Assembly: GCA_963931925.1 (NCBI GenBank)
Contig: OZ007575.1
Coordinates: 29,537,252 to 29,601,251 of the forward strand
DNA length: 64,000 nt
Origin: Onchidella celtica
Lineage: Eukaryota > Mollusca > Gastropoda > Systellommatophora > Onchidiidae
Reading direction: 5' to 3'
Of this stretch, positions 22,015-32,755 are shown piece after piece. Position numbers and translations under genes: made by a program. The notes beneath the pieces were generated by a model that searched no databases, was not told where the DNA came from, and worked only from the letters and a program-made list of their open reading frames with translations. Position 1 is the stretch's first letter; each line of letters begins with the position of its first letter.

Positions 22015-22027
22015 AAGAGAGAGGGGG
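21943..22027. repeat. (GA)n-rich microsatellite
   Basis: gagagaga tract with occasional c, t and a interruptions, ending in a short G run. Confidence 0.85.
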
Positions 22028-22077
22028 GTATGAGGTCTTTAAAAAAAAAACACTTGGTAGTTAAAAAAAAACAAAAA

Positions 22078-22490
22078 TCAACTGGACACTGACCCAGTGA
22101 CCGTGCCGGTTGGCTCCTTCTTGGCAGTTGGCGGCCGAACTGTTGGCATTATTAGATCAGTGTAGCTGACCCATAGATAGATTCCTCGCGGCTCTCCGCC
22201 AGCCCTCTCTTTCCCTCCTTCCCGGAGCGAGCTGGAATGGTCCGCATTGAAATTCCCTCTCACCATCGTGGACTGGGCTGAGCGCTCGATGTTGGCCTAA
22301 CCCAGTCTAGCCAACGGGTTGAAAAATTGCGGTGATTGCGATTGATTTTGTAACTTTAATTTAATTGTGATTGATTTTGTAACTTTACATTGTTTATAGT
22401 CACTCACCTACCATTTCCGTACACTATGACATAAAATTGAATAAAATTCCTCGATTAAAAAACAACAACAACAACAACAACAAAAAAACT
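22078..22490 (+). repeat. Probable retroposed fragment with A-rich (aac)n tail
   Basis: The 3' side reads as a retroposed end: ttgaataaaattcctcg, followed by aaaaaacaacaacaacaac. The upstream part is a moderately GC-rich block, open in one minus frame, that I do not recognise. The polyadenylation-like signal and A-rich tail favour a retrocopy or SINE/LINE end. Confidence 0.4.
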
Positions 22491-22603
22491 GATTCAACAG
22501 ACATAATTCACCACAACTACATTGTAAAGCCAATGGTGTTAATGTATATGACACGGCGGTAGAGGGTGGGGCAAGCCCAGAGGGAAGACAACGGGTGATG
22601 AAA

Positions 22604-22747
<144 letters not shown>

Positions 22748-23094
22748 TGGAGAGAGAGAGAGAGAAAGGGATAGACAGATAGAGAGACATATAGACAAAC
22801 AGAGAGACACAGAGAGAGAGAGAGAAAGAGATAGAGAAAGAGAGATTGAGAGAGACAGAGAGTGAGAGACAGAAAGAGAGACACACAGAGAGAGACAGAG
22901 ATAGAGACAGATGGTAGAGAGAGAGAGATAGAGAGCGAGAGAGAGAGCGATATAGAGAAAGAGAGAGATAGAGAGAGAGAGAGAGATAGAAGAGACAGAC
23001 AGCCTTCTAGAAAGATAGATAGATATATAGATAGAACAGATAGATAGATAAATAGATAGACATATAGAATAGATAGATAGATAGGATAGATATG

Positions 23095-23130
<36 letters not shown>

Positions 23131-23162
23131 CAGATAGATAGATAGATAGATAGATAGATAGG

Positions 23163-23258
<96 letters not shown>

Positions 23259-23339
23259 GAGACAGATAGAGAGACAGATAGAGAAACACAAAGAAATACA
23301 AAGAGAGAGAGAGAGAGACTGAGAGAGAGACACATACAG
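22748..23339. repeat. Compound GA/GACA/GATA microsatellite
   Basis: Mixed gagaga, gacaga and gata blocks, with a second long GATA run at about 23095-23255. It abuts the left LTR of the Gypsy element. Confidence 0.95.
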
Positions 23340-23529
23340 ATAAAGAAGAACTCATCTGTTTAGGTTCAAACCACTTTATTGGGTAAAAACAGACGATGGA
23401 TTCATCTGTGAGCGACATAAATAATAATATAATACAGAGAAGTATGACATCTATAACAGTAGAGCTATGACTCACACTCTCACACATAACATAATAGTAC
23501 ATGAACTAATCATACAGCATAACCGTACA
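23340..23529 (-). repeat. 3' LTR of the Gypsy element
   Basis: Runs from ataaagaagaactcatctg to cataaccgtaca (plus strand). The minus strand begins TGTACGG. It is bordered internally by a long C run (G on the element strand), in the polypurine-tract position. It carries the uninterrupted sequence matching the Helitron target. Confidence 0.85.
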
Positions 23530-23547
23530 TCCCCCCCCCCCCCCCCA
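23530..23547. repeat. Poly-C run (element polypurine tract side)
   Basis: About 17 C just inside the 3' LTR; purine-rich on the element strand. Position fits a polypurine tract, though it may have expanded as a homopolymer. Confidence 0.6.
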
Positions 23548-23559
23548 AGTTCATGGTAA

Positions 23560-24979
23560 CTACTGATCTCTCCTATTTCTTGATCTCCTCCCCCCATGCT
23601 CTGGAGGTTTCACTTCTTCTTTTAGACGCGTTCTGTTGTGGGGGAGAAGACGTTTCGGGGCTGCAGGAAGTCTTGCATCAGCCTCCTTAGGTGGCTCTGG
23701 GGGTTGGGGCTCAGAGGACGGTTCTGGGGCCACTATCTGCTCCTCAAATTGTTCATTAACAGGAATTGTTTCAGCATGTGCTTTGTCAGTTCCAGATGGG
23801 TACTCTTGTCCCATAGGAGTTTTCTCCTCTGAAGGTGGAATAAGCCCAAAGTCATTTGAACTATTCCGTGCTGGTGCTGGCTGAATGACCATGCTAGCAG
23901 GCTGGAACTGGCGCAGGAAGGGTCGGTTCCTTGATGTTAAACGGCCTGAGCCATCGATCTTAATGGTGTACTGGTCGTTTGCGCCAGCTTCAACACTATA
24001 CCAGTTCGGTCCCTTCGCTTAGGACTATTGCAGTCTGGTTTTGGACATCTGTCACCAATGGACACCTTGCCCAAGTTTCTTGCATGTTCCCTGAGCTTCT
24101 CTGATGTCTTAACAAACCTGGTTCGTAGGGCAGTTTCCTTTCCAGCCCATGCTTCTCTCCAAATAGGATTTATGTCTTTATTGCTGAATTTCTCAAGTCT
24201 ACTCACGAACGAGAAAGAATCTCTAATTGGATGTCCAAAAACAATTTCAGCAGGTGACAGTTTGCAATCAGGGCCTGGGGTGTTCCTGAGTTGCAGGAGG
24301 GCTTTCAGGAATTTGTCACTGTCAAGACTTCCTGATGGGTTGACGTTGGATCTGAGTAAGCGCTTGACCGATTTGATTGCCACTTCGGCACGCCCATCAG
24401 ATTGTGGGTGGTATGCAGATGATTGATTTCCTATGATATACGCCCCATTTAGACAGAAAATCTTTTGTCTGGCTGGCAGCGAATTCAGGACCCCCGTCTG
24501 ATGACAACTCTTCTGGTACCCCGAATGTGGCAAAGAATGTCCGGAGACATGCCTCTCGCTCCAGCATGGGCACTTCCGGTGGGGGCGGAATACACCTCGG
24601 GTCACCCTGATAGGCGGTCACCGAAGTCTGCAAAGACTTTCTCAAATCGGGTTGGGGGGGGCTGGCAGGGAATGAAGGAAGTTGAACTTGAGATGATGCA
24701 TTTGTGTTACAATCCATGCACTTGGCTCGAACTTGCTGAATGTCCCTGGTCATTCCCGGCCAAAATACAATTGATTGAGCCCGTATCTCCATTGATGAGA
24801 CTCCTTGGTGGGCGGCACGAAGGCCATCACCAATGGTCTTCCTTAGGGATAGTGGTATGACTGCTCTATCCTTGTAGAGGATTACACCACCTGAGACATA
24901 TAGAGAATCGAGATACCCAGAGTACTCGTTCAACTCTGGCTTGACTTCCCGCTCCTCACCGTTTGGTGATGTAAGGACA
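23560..24979 (-). pseudogene. Integrase and C-terminal region of the Gypsy element
   Basis: The zinc-binding part is visible as GLRAAHQGVSSMEIRAQSIV with CMDCN further on. The core shows LSSDGGPEFAASQTKDFLSK and SAYHPQSDGRAEVAIKSVKR, the usual second and third catalytic blocks. A proline-rich C-terminal tail (about 23560-23890) precedes the 3' LTR. Part of a broken element. Confidence 0.75.
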
Positions 24980-25378
24980 TCAAATAGGGCAGAGAGTACG
25001 CTGTCCTTTTGGGTTTCTGAGGCTATGCGGTCCCACGAAATGGAAGTAACATCTTCCACCTCCCTGCTTATGGATGATGCAATCATACTTTCTGACATGT
25101 CTGCGATCCATCGGGGTATCATTAACATGTGGTGAGGGATACCTTGACATGGCGTCAGCCACACTGTTTGTTACTCCTGGCATGTGCACAATGTGAAAAT
25201 GCCACGGTAATGTTCTCTGCTTTAAGCGGAAGAGCCTAGTGTTTGATATCTCATCCAACGTCCTGTCCCCAAAAATTTTCTTCAAGGGTTTGTGATCTGT
25301 GACTATCAGCAAGTCCTGGCAGCCTTGAGTGAAGTACTTGGTCTGCTCAAGAAACCATGCTATTGCTAAGGCCTCACC
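24980..25378 (-). pseudogene. RNase H region of the Gypsy element
   Basis: Contains LIVTDHKPLKKIFGDRTLDE, then RLFRLKQRTLPWHFHIVHMP, with DAMSRYP after it: the standard end of the RNase H domain in Gypsy polyproteins. Part of a broken element. Confidence 0.75.
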
Positions 25379-26440
25379 TTAGCGTTGTTCAGCACCATTC
25401 AGGAAGCTTGATCCTGCTTGGGTGATTCTCCAGCCCTCAGCGCAACAGTCTGGCAAAGCAGATTCACAATTGCAATGTTTCTGTAAAAGCAGGTAACCGA
25501 TGCCTTCCTGTGACCAATCTGGGCGAAGGCATGTTGGTCTTTTGATGTCAAAGATCTCTACACCCTTGCATATAGCGTTGACAATCACTTCCTTGGATTC
25601 CTCGAATGCTCTGTTGAGAACGGGGAACCAAAAGAATTTGTATTTGGGACTGAGGAATGGTCGGAAGAGCTTCAAGGCATCTCGCAGCTGAGCATAATTG
25701 GCCGCCTGATTGATCAGCCCGAACCAGCTGCGGATGTCCGTTGTGCTTGTTGGAGTGGGGATGACTTGATTGCAGCGGGAGGATTTTGTCCTCTGATATC
25801 CTGAAGCCAGCGAAGTTGACCTCTCTTTGAGCAAACTGGAACTTATCCGGGTTGAGGACTATGCCAGGAGGTCAATAGTTCTCCACCAATGTGCCTCAAG
25901 ATTGTCGTCGTAGTGACATTTGTCATCTACACATCGCTCCTTTCTCTCAAAATTTGACAGAATAGCATCAAAACGCCTGTTGTACCCATCCCCTGAGGAT
26001 AGGAAGCCCTGTGGCGCACGAGTATACCTCCATCTCCCAAATGGAGTTATGAATGTAGTGAGGTGCCTGTCGCTTTCTCTCAGTGGTACACTGTGGTACC
26101 GTTCGGTACCCATCGGTAACGGTCTTCCATGTCTTGCCTGGGATGCGCCTTGCGAGGGGGAAAGGGGCTTCTGCTGAAAAGGTTTCTCGTTTGCAGAATT
26201 TATTAAGTGGGGAGAGATCGACGGTTCTTCTAGGGCTGCCATCATGTTTCCTGGTGACTACCATGCGATGGCACCAGGTAACTGGCTCTCCATATGGCAC
26301 CTTCTCTATCACCCCCACGGCTTCATCCCGCACGAGGTCTTTATGGACCTGCTCTTGCCAGTGAAGGGGTATGGGTGCCGCAGTGTGGTAGGTTTTTGGC
26401 TTGGCCGTCTCATCAACATGCATCTCTACTGGAGGTCCTG
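25379..26440 (-). pseudogene. Reverse transcriptase region of the Gypsy element
   Basis: Shows VHKDLVRDEAVGVIEKVPYG, a run-up with WCHRMVVTRKHDGSPRRTVD, and then LSPLNKFCKRET: the N-terminal RT blocks of Gypsy polymerases. It is followed by ITPFGRWRYTRAPQGFLSSG and further palm/thumb segments. Part of a broken element. Confidence 0.75.
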
Positions 26441-27129
26441 TCATGCAAGGCAAGGGCCTGTGTTAAATGTGGACCTACTGTACCTCTGCAGCAGCCAATC
26501 ACGCATCTTCTCATTATGCTCGGGTACAGCAGCGAAGGGCAGTGAGGTGGGTCTCTGGGGTATGGATTCACGCTGTGGGCAGTTGCAGTTATGCTCGCCT
26601 TGTGGTGCACCAGCACAACCCGAATTGATCGACCTCACGTATTGGTGATGCTTCTTTGTCTCTGGTCCGTCTGCTGTGGACTGGGAACATTTCATGCATG
26701 CGACAACTGTTGGAAAAGATTCGTCAATAATATCTAAGTCAAGCATGGTGTCATAGGATAGACAAAAATCATTCACACAGTCTGATATGCACACTAAGCA
26801 CGTGCTAGAGAATATTTCACCGCTAGGTGACTTGCCCTTAACTAATGTCTTAATGGCTCCTACAATGTTTATTGGATGTTTATTGGCAGCCCTCATGTCC
26901 ATATCCACAGGTATCCGTCAGATTTTGAAAAGCCACTTTCAGTAAAGTTCTTTAGACCCCACAGGTTTGACATGGCCCCGCTGTCCACGATTCCTCTGAC
27001 AAGGGCTTCCAGTTGGTTCTTGTCCTTTTTAGGCTCAGCCAGTGTGATGCTGAGATCTGCACGTGGATGATTTGATTTTCCAGTCTTTTTAAGGTCACTT
27101 TTTGAAATCACTTCACGGTTAAGAAACAC
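26441..27129 (-). pseudogene. Protease region of the Gypsy element
   Basis: Contains LEALVRGIVDSGAMSNLWG, with a D-S-G catalytic-type motif of retropepsins. Further on, the LDIDESFPTVVACMKC stretch links towards RT. It sits between gag and RT as expected. Part of a broken element. Confidence 0.65.
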
Positions 27130-27215
27130 TGCCCCTATCGGGGAAACAGCCGGCTCAGTCGATAATGAGCTGAAAGACGTGTGCTCCTCCTTGCGACGAC
27201 TACTTGGTGGAGCAT

Positions 27216-28089
27216 TTAGTGTGGGGTTTTAGTGTTCCAGGAGCCATTTGTCCTTTGCTTAAATGTGTTGAATTTCTTCCCACAGTCGGGGCATGCCACT
27301 AATTTGTTCGTGTCTGGTGGTGGAGGCCTCTTGGTGGAATCATTCTCGTGAGTCTGTCTTTTCTTAAATGCTGAGAGTGCCGACATGGATGTGGTAGGCG
27401 TGGTGTTTCTAGCCATTTCACGACCTTCGACGAAAGCGATGATGTCATTGACACTTTTCTTCTGGATGTCCCGTAATGGTAGCCTCTCTGCGAATGTCGA
27501 GGTCTGCGATTCCGGCCAGAAGGACGTCCCGGACTGTCTCGGTCGTATAGTCAGCCTGGACAGCTTCATTGCATGTGCATTTAGCGGTCGTTGTGAACAT
27601 ACAAGTTTCGGCCTTGCCCTTCACCCTGGCAGCGAAAGTGCGAAATAAGTTCATCAGGCGCTTGGCGTAGCTGCATGAGTTCCGCTCTTCTCACACCAAC
27701 AGCAACAGGTATCACTGCAAATTCTCTCATTGTCGACGACCTCCTCGACAGGTTTCGATTGGATGTTGGGGTCTGCCTTCAGTATAAGGTCGCCAAGGGG
27801 TTCCGATGCACATTGGAACAGTTGCATTGAGGCAGTGGCCTCACTTATGCCTGATCCTGTCCTGAAAGCCTCCCATCTCCAACACGTGGCGTGTCTGGGC
27901 ATTCCATACCTCCTCCTCTACCCCAATGTCAATTCTGGGACGATCGAGTTTTGGTTGGAGTGGTGCGGGAGTGTGGGCAGTTTGAGTGTGGGTGAGGGCG
28001 TGTATGTTGAGTAGTGCCACCACGACCTGGCCGTCTTCTGCGTCAGTTTGATAAGCACAGCCTGGGATGGGGCATTTGACAGCCGGCAT
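27216..28089 (-). pseudogene. gag region of the Gypsy element
   Basis: Begins MPAVKCPIPGCAYQT, a C2H2-like start typical of gag in this lineage, followed by KLDRPRIDIGVEEEVWNA. Farther on is the EGREMARNTT segment and a CPDCGKKF zinc-binding motif near its end (about 27270-27300). It lies next to the 5' LTR. Part of a broken element. Confidence 0.75.
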
Positions 28090-28213
28090 TTTGATGAGTC
28101 GTTGACTATGACAACAAAAGGTTTATGAATCCACCATAAAGAAGAACTCATCTGTTTAGGTTCAAACCACTTTATTGGGTGACAACAGATGATGGATTCA
28201 TCTGTGAACGACA

Positions 28214-28621
28214 TCTATTATATATTTCAGTAACTTGCAACCTTTGGCATGACTAACTGACCAAACTATACACTCTTCAGGGCTTAAATTTGGCAGGAAG
28301 GTGGCAATTGTGATAAGGAAGATGATGGCTATAATTAAAAGTTGTTTACTTCAAGCATGTATTTTTAAAAAAATAACTATGTTAATTGCTATGTAACATC
28401 TGTATTTTTGCATGTTTGTTTCGTAATATTATTTAGTACTGTGCATGTCATAAAAAGTAACCTCATCAAGCGCTCAGTTTGGTGCGTAGTGTTCTTTCTG
28501 GTGCGCATGGGTTCTGAAGCCAGACTGTAGTTTATTACTTTTATTATACTAGAGAGAGGGGGTGGGGGGAGGGGGAATCACATGATTGTTTATTCCGGGC
28601 AATGCCCGGCAGGTCATCTAG
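28214..28621 (+). mobile_element. Non-autonomous Helitron inserted in the Gypsy LTR
   Basis: A 408-bp insertion that begins TCTATTATATAT and ends CTAG. A hairpin, ccgggc-aat-gcccgg (28595-28609), lies 12 nt before the 3' end. These are the three hallmarks of Helitron ends: 5' TC, a subterminal hairpin and 3' CTRR. The host flanks read gaca before and taaataata after. The partner LTR has gacataaataata uninterrupted near 23414-23428, so insertion was between A and T without target duplication, as Helitrons do. No Rep/helicase coding; a short non-autonomous derivative. Confidence 0.9.
28595..28609 (+). terminator. Helitron 3' terminal hairpin
   Basis: Perfect 6-bp stem ccgggc/gcccgg with an aat loop, followed by caggtcatCTAG; marks the rolling-circle end signal. 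This is a DNA transposition signal, not a transcription terminator. Confidence 0.85.
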
Positions 28622-28720
28622 TAAATAATAATACAGATAAGTATGACATCTATAACAGTACAGCTATGACTCACACATAACATAATAGTACATGAACTAA
28701 TCAAACAGCATAACCGTACA

Positions 28721-28975
28721 ACAGAGAGAGAGAGAGAGACATAGAGAGATAGAGAGAGACAGAGATAGAGATAGAGAGAGCGAGAGAGAGCGAGATAGAG
28801 AAAGAGAGAGATAGAGAGAGAAAGAGAGATACATGAGAGAGAGAGATATATAGAAGAGAGAGATAGATAAGATAGATGGATAAGATAGATAGAATAGATA
28901 GATAGATAGATAAATAGAATAGATAGATAGATAGAATAGATAGATGAATAGACAGATGGATAGACATATAGAATT

Positions 28976-29044
<69 letters not shown>

Positions 29045-29095
29045 GACAGACATACAGACAGACAGACAGTCAGACAGATAAACCTTCTCATAATC
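28721..29095. repeat. Compound GA/GATA/GACA microsatellite, right of the Gypsy element
   Basis: Mirrors the composition on the left flank: GA blocks first, then a GATA run at about 28975-29043, then gacaga. The element probably landed in one pre-existing compound microsatellite. Confidence 0.95.
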
Positions 29096-29169
29096 AAAGG
29101 CCTACATGATGACTCAAATAATGTTGCGACCCGTCCTTTGATGGCCGCCCGCCTTCTAACAATCCCATT

Positions 29170-29193
29170 CAACACGTGGCGTGTCTGGGCATT
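29170..29193 (+). repeat. 24-bp exact copy of a gag segment
   Basis: caacacgtggcgtgtctggg plus catt is identical to 27880-27903 in the gag region of the Gypsy element, but the flanks differ. A short captured fragment or the end of another decayed copy. Confidence 0.6.
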
Positions 29194-30660
29194 GAGCTGA
29201 CCAGAAAATTATTCCTTGAAACAAAATGGTTACGAAAAAGAATGGTATGTAGTTTTTGTGCCGATAATTTTAGTATCATGTAAGAAAAAAGCCAGGAAAA
29301 CCAAAAAAACCAAATTAATGAGTTTTACGACGCCAACCATAATATCTTAGAAAGTCAAGTTTCTATAATTTAGCGTCAAAAAAGCCAATTTGGCAATCCT
29401 GATGGGTGGTCGATTTTGAAAAGTTTCATAGTGTAAATCGTGGGCCTTCGAAAAGAAAAACAATGATTCTTTTCACACAGATGGAAAAATGGGAAAGAGA
29501 TGACGAATAGCTGGTGGTATGAAGTGTGGAGAAATAATTATGTACAATTACAACAAAAAAATTCCTCAATCACTGTGCTGTTACAACCCCCCACCCTCCC
29601 CCCGAAATAAAAGCTCCAAATTAATCGCTTACAATTGGGAAATAATGGTAGAGTTACAATCTGGAATGGAGAACTGCACAGGTTCTAACAGGTTTTCACA
29701 ATGTCATGCTGTTTTCCCACACTTACCACTGATAACTGGAAGTTTTTTAAAGGGAAAGAGTGAAACTTTTTTAGTTTTTGTACTATTGCATTGACCGTTC
29801 AATGTGTGACCACCAGTTCTCTCTGCTATTTTTGCTGGCAATGACGTCACCTTTCCGTGGGAAAAGCCTGAAAGAGTATCAATTGAGCGGTAAGGAGAGA
29901 AATAATGGAAAAGCTCATTGCTCATTGGGATTGATTGAAAGCGTTTAAGTTGCAATATCAAAAACAATAAAAATAGCAACAATTTGTAAAAGGCCTGTCC
30001 GACAAAATCCAGGATAACCTTTGCTATTATTATTATTATTATTTTTGGTATAGATCAGTGCACGTCTTTTGCTCTAACATGCAGCACACCTGTCTCAGCA
30101 CGTTGTTGATTTTGTTGTTCAGAGCAACAACCAATCGTTGCACTTTATTTAAAAAAGAACGGAAACACCCGACCAATGAGAGCTGAGGATTTTGAAAGTT
30201 CACCTTTCTTTGTTCGGCAAACCGACCAACAGAATTTCTACAACTTCTACTCATCGGCCAACAGATCGGGGACACATGTGCTCAATGTTTACAACTTTTA
30301 ATTACCAAAACCAAAGAATTACACAATATTCTACGACTATCAAGATCAGTTTGTAATGGTGAGTATTTATCTATGATAATTTCATGCAGTGGAAGGAAAT
30401 TTTTAGCGAATTTCCAGTGGATATAGTGATTCCAAGCTGGGATGTGCTGTGCTACTGTTTTCCCTTTGAAATCGAAACTTGCATGTGATTTGAATTGAAT
30501 GAAAGTGGAAGCTCCTACTTTTCATTTGAAACTAATGGCCTTGACTTGTCTTCCGCCAACATGGTTATGGTGAAGAATACTTCAAATAATTTGTGTAGGC
30601 CTATTCCTACATACTGCACAACAGATTCGGGTTCAGTTTGTGCTTACATTTTATACAATA
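29194..30660. other. No gene supported
   Basis: Mostly unremarkable AT-rich DNA. A (tat)n tract lies near 30023-30045. Around 30110-30240 there are two ccaat-type motifs (accaatcg, accaatgag) and a change in composition that could mark a promoter or a spliced exon, but no gene model can be supported. Confidence 0.4.
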
Positions 30661-30799
30661 CTCAGATTTAAGATCTAGAGATCTAGACATCTAGATCTAG
30701 AATCTACATCCATCATCCATGTCGAACTGTAGCAGAAAATTCAAAATGTCGTCTATAGCTGCGCATCTTGGTTGTTGGGACATAGAAATAGATCTAGAT

Positions 30800-30930
30800 C
30801 TGGCGGAAACATTAATAGATCAAGATCAAAATTACACGCAAATCAGTCTTTGTATTTTCAGGGTGTGCCAAAATTAGACTTATGGCATGTTTCGCAAAGC
30901 GCCGACTGTTTTTATAGACCCACTCAATAC
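30800..30930 (+). repeat. 131-bp perfect direct repeat, copy 1
   Basis: Identical base for base, as far as I can read, to 33194-33324. Begins ctggcggaaacattaatag and ends cccactcaatac. Flanks differ completely. Confidence 0.9.
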
Positions 30931-31042
30931 CCACTCTAGATCTATCTAGAGTCTAGTGGCCGTTGGCCAGTCGACTGCGACCGCTGGATCTGTGCATTTT
31001 TCACAATTTTTTGTTTTACATTGTTATTGTTTAGTTCAATAG

Positions 31043-31250
31043 TTGCAGGCTCTTAATGCATCTCACCCAATCACGGCCAATGCAGACAGAAAAAGATGAC
31101 CAACTTTTTTACATTATTGATCTAGAGTCTAGATCTAGATTTTTAGATCTAGATCTAGACGTCTAGATCTATGTATATCTAGATCTAGACAAGATGATCA
31201 ATAATGACAATATAATTTTTAAAAACTGTCATTTCTGAGCAAACCACAGT
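31043..31250 (+). repeat. Dispersed repeat R2, copy interrupted by tctagatc block
   Basis: Homologous to 20190-20310. Between acattat and atataattttt, roughly 90-100 bp rich in tctagatc has been added (about 31113-31207). Confidence 0.75.
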
Positions 31251-31871
31251 CATATTATTATTAGACTAGATCTAAAATCTAGTAATATTACTTTATTAGT
31301 GCGGAGTAACACAATTAGCTATCTGACTCTAGATCTAATCTGGGGTCCCAACGGTAGCCTAACTTTTGTGGATGTGGACTGGAACTCGCAGTTTGACACT
31401 ATCCTGTTTGAAATTTAGACACAATTCAAATTTCAAAGATGTTTTTTATCTCACTCAGTAGGCCTATAGGCAATTAACATTAGACAATCAAAGCAAAGGA
31501 AAATCAATGAACCAGGATCTGGGTCTAGGGGCCTATAGGTAAATGTTGGAAAATCGGTGTCCACTCAAGTCAAATATTTGGCTTTCCGCAACGAAGCAAA
31601 AATCCGCGAGCTGAATATTTGGCTTACCGTAACGAATGAGTTTAGGTTAGATTGTTGGACGTAGATCTATATATCTAGAATCTAGATCTAGATCTAATTG
31701 TTTATCAACATTTTCGCCATGGATGGTTGATTATTTTACATGTTAGATCCAGATCTAAACATAGATTCTAGAATCAAACAGTGAAATGGACAAACTTTTG
31801 ATATTTTGAACAAAAACTCATGCTTGTACTATATTTGTCATACTCATACTCATAGTCATAGTCATAGTGCC

Positions 31872-32567
31872 GGTTGTTATTATTTAACAAATAACGTGAG
31901 ATATCCTGAGATAACATGAGATATCCTGAGATAACACCAAATTGAACTTGAAACCGAAAGTTGCGTTATCTCATGTAAGTTGACAAAAATCAGATCATTT
32001 TAATGCTGAGGTTTAGAAAGGGGGGGGGGATTCTTTTCAACATATTCCATTATTCATTACTACTAGCTATAAGCACAAGTTCCCATACGGGTTTGAAGTG
32101 TTTATTCAATCCGCATCCTCCTCCTCCCGTCCCCGACTCCCCTCCCCTGTTCCCCACACTTCCTCTTCGTACTCCGAATCTCCTTATTTCCTTCATCTCT
32201 TTTTTCCCCATCTTTCTCTTCTTCTTCTTCTTCTTCTTCACACACACACACACACATGTAGGCCTATAAAGATGAACATAAATACTTTCACGCATTATTT
32301 GCACATAGAATTATAATGATATTGTAATATTAATGACTATCATGTTTGCAACGTTATTTTTACAATAATATATCTTTTTGTTGCTAGGCGCTGTGTGCCT
32401 ATGACTTATGACTTGTTGGAGAAGTGGGGGGATTTTGCCATCGTTTCGGATTTCCAAGAAAACGCAACTTTCGGTTTCAAGTTCAATTTGGTGTTATCTC
32501 AGGATATCTCATGTTATCTCAGGATATCTCACGTTATCTCACGTTATTTGTTAAATGATAACTACCC
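31872..32567. mobile_element. MULE-like element with ~95-bp TIRs and 9-bp TSD
   Basis: The left arm (about 31872-31970) and right arm (about 32460-32567) are inverted copies sharing atttaacaaataacgtgag, gagatatcctgagataac and accaaattgaacttgaaacc. The right arm has one more ~10-bp gagataacgt unit. Direct repeat catagtgcc flanks both ends (31863-31871, 32568-32576). Nine-bp duplications with long TIRs point to Mutator-like elements; if the first C is chance, 8 bp would allow hAT. The interior has CT-rich, (ctt)n and (ac)n tracts and no transposase. Non-autonomous. Confidence 0.8.
32224..32256. repeat. (ctt)n and (ac)n microsatellites
   Basis: cttcttcttcttctt followed by cacacacaca inside the MULE-like element. 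Confidence 0.85.
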
Positions 32568-32755
32568 CATAGTGCCACTAAAGTTTTGATGATATGCACT
32601 TTCAGCATTTGCATGAAATAAGACTAGAGGTCCAAGCCCGTATTGATCTAGAGATCTATCGGATCTATCTAGATTCTACTTTTGTAGGCTTTCATGAAAA
32701 ATTGGCACAGTGGAAATTTTTTTCTCAATTATGCTTCGGAGGTGAACTTTGAATA

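Larger units (their letters stand above)
23340..28720 (-). mobile_element. Gypsy-type LTR retrotransposon with both LTRs, broken
   Basis: Minus-strand element between a 190-bp LTR at 23340-23529 and its partner at 28136-28720. The partner contains a 408-bp Helitron-like insertion. A 4-bp acag repeat flanks the element (23336-23339, 28721-28724). Internal order from the 5' (right) side: gag, protease, RT, RNase H, integrase, then a proline-rich tail, as in the K02A2.6-like Gypsy lineage common in invertebrates. Apart from small length differences and the insert, I count about 7 substitutions in about 177 aligned LTR bases, suggesting a fairly recent insertion. The coding region is broken, with roughly half a dozen to ten breaks. 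Confidence 0.9.
28136..28720 (-). repeat. 5' LTR of the Gypsy element, interrupted
   Basis: Matches 23340-23529 apart from about 7 substitutions, two small length differences and the 408-bp insert at 28214-28621. Confidence 0.85.
30670..31760. repeat. tctagatc-type short-repeat-rich region
   Basis: Clusters of tctagatc/agatctaga units occur at about 30671-30710, 30787-30801, 30934-30955, 31120-31190, 31264-31285 and 31665-31700. The unit is itself palindromic (AGATCT, TCTAGA). Scattered copies continue to 32700 and appear near 8030-8055. Confidence 0.8.

Noticed and set aside
22078-22266. 62-residue minus-strand open frame as a host gene
   Set aside because: It sits in what looks like a retroposed fragment with an A-rich tail; no domain recognised.
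28618-29175. Second set of SIYL-repeat open frames
   Set aside because: Same artefact in the right-flank microsatellite.
30060-30300. Promoter and first exon candidate with two ccaat motifs
   Set aside because: No splice-linked coding exon or start site could be supported.
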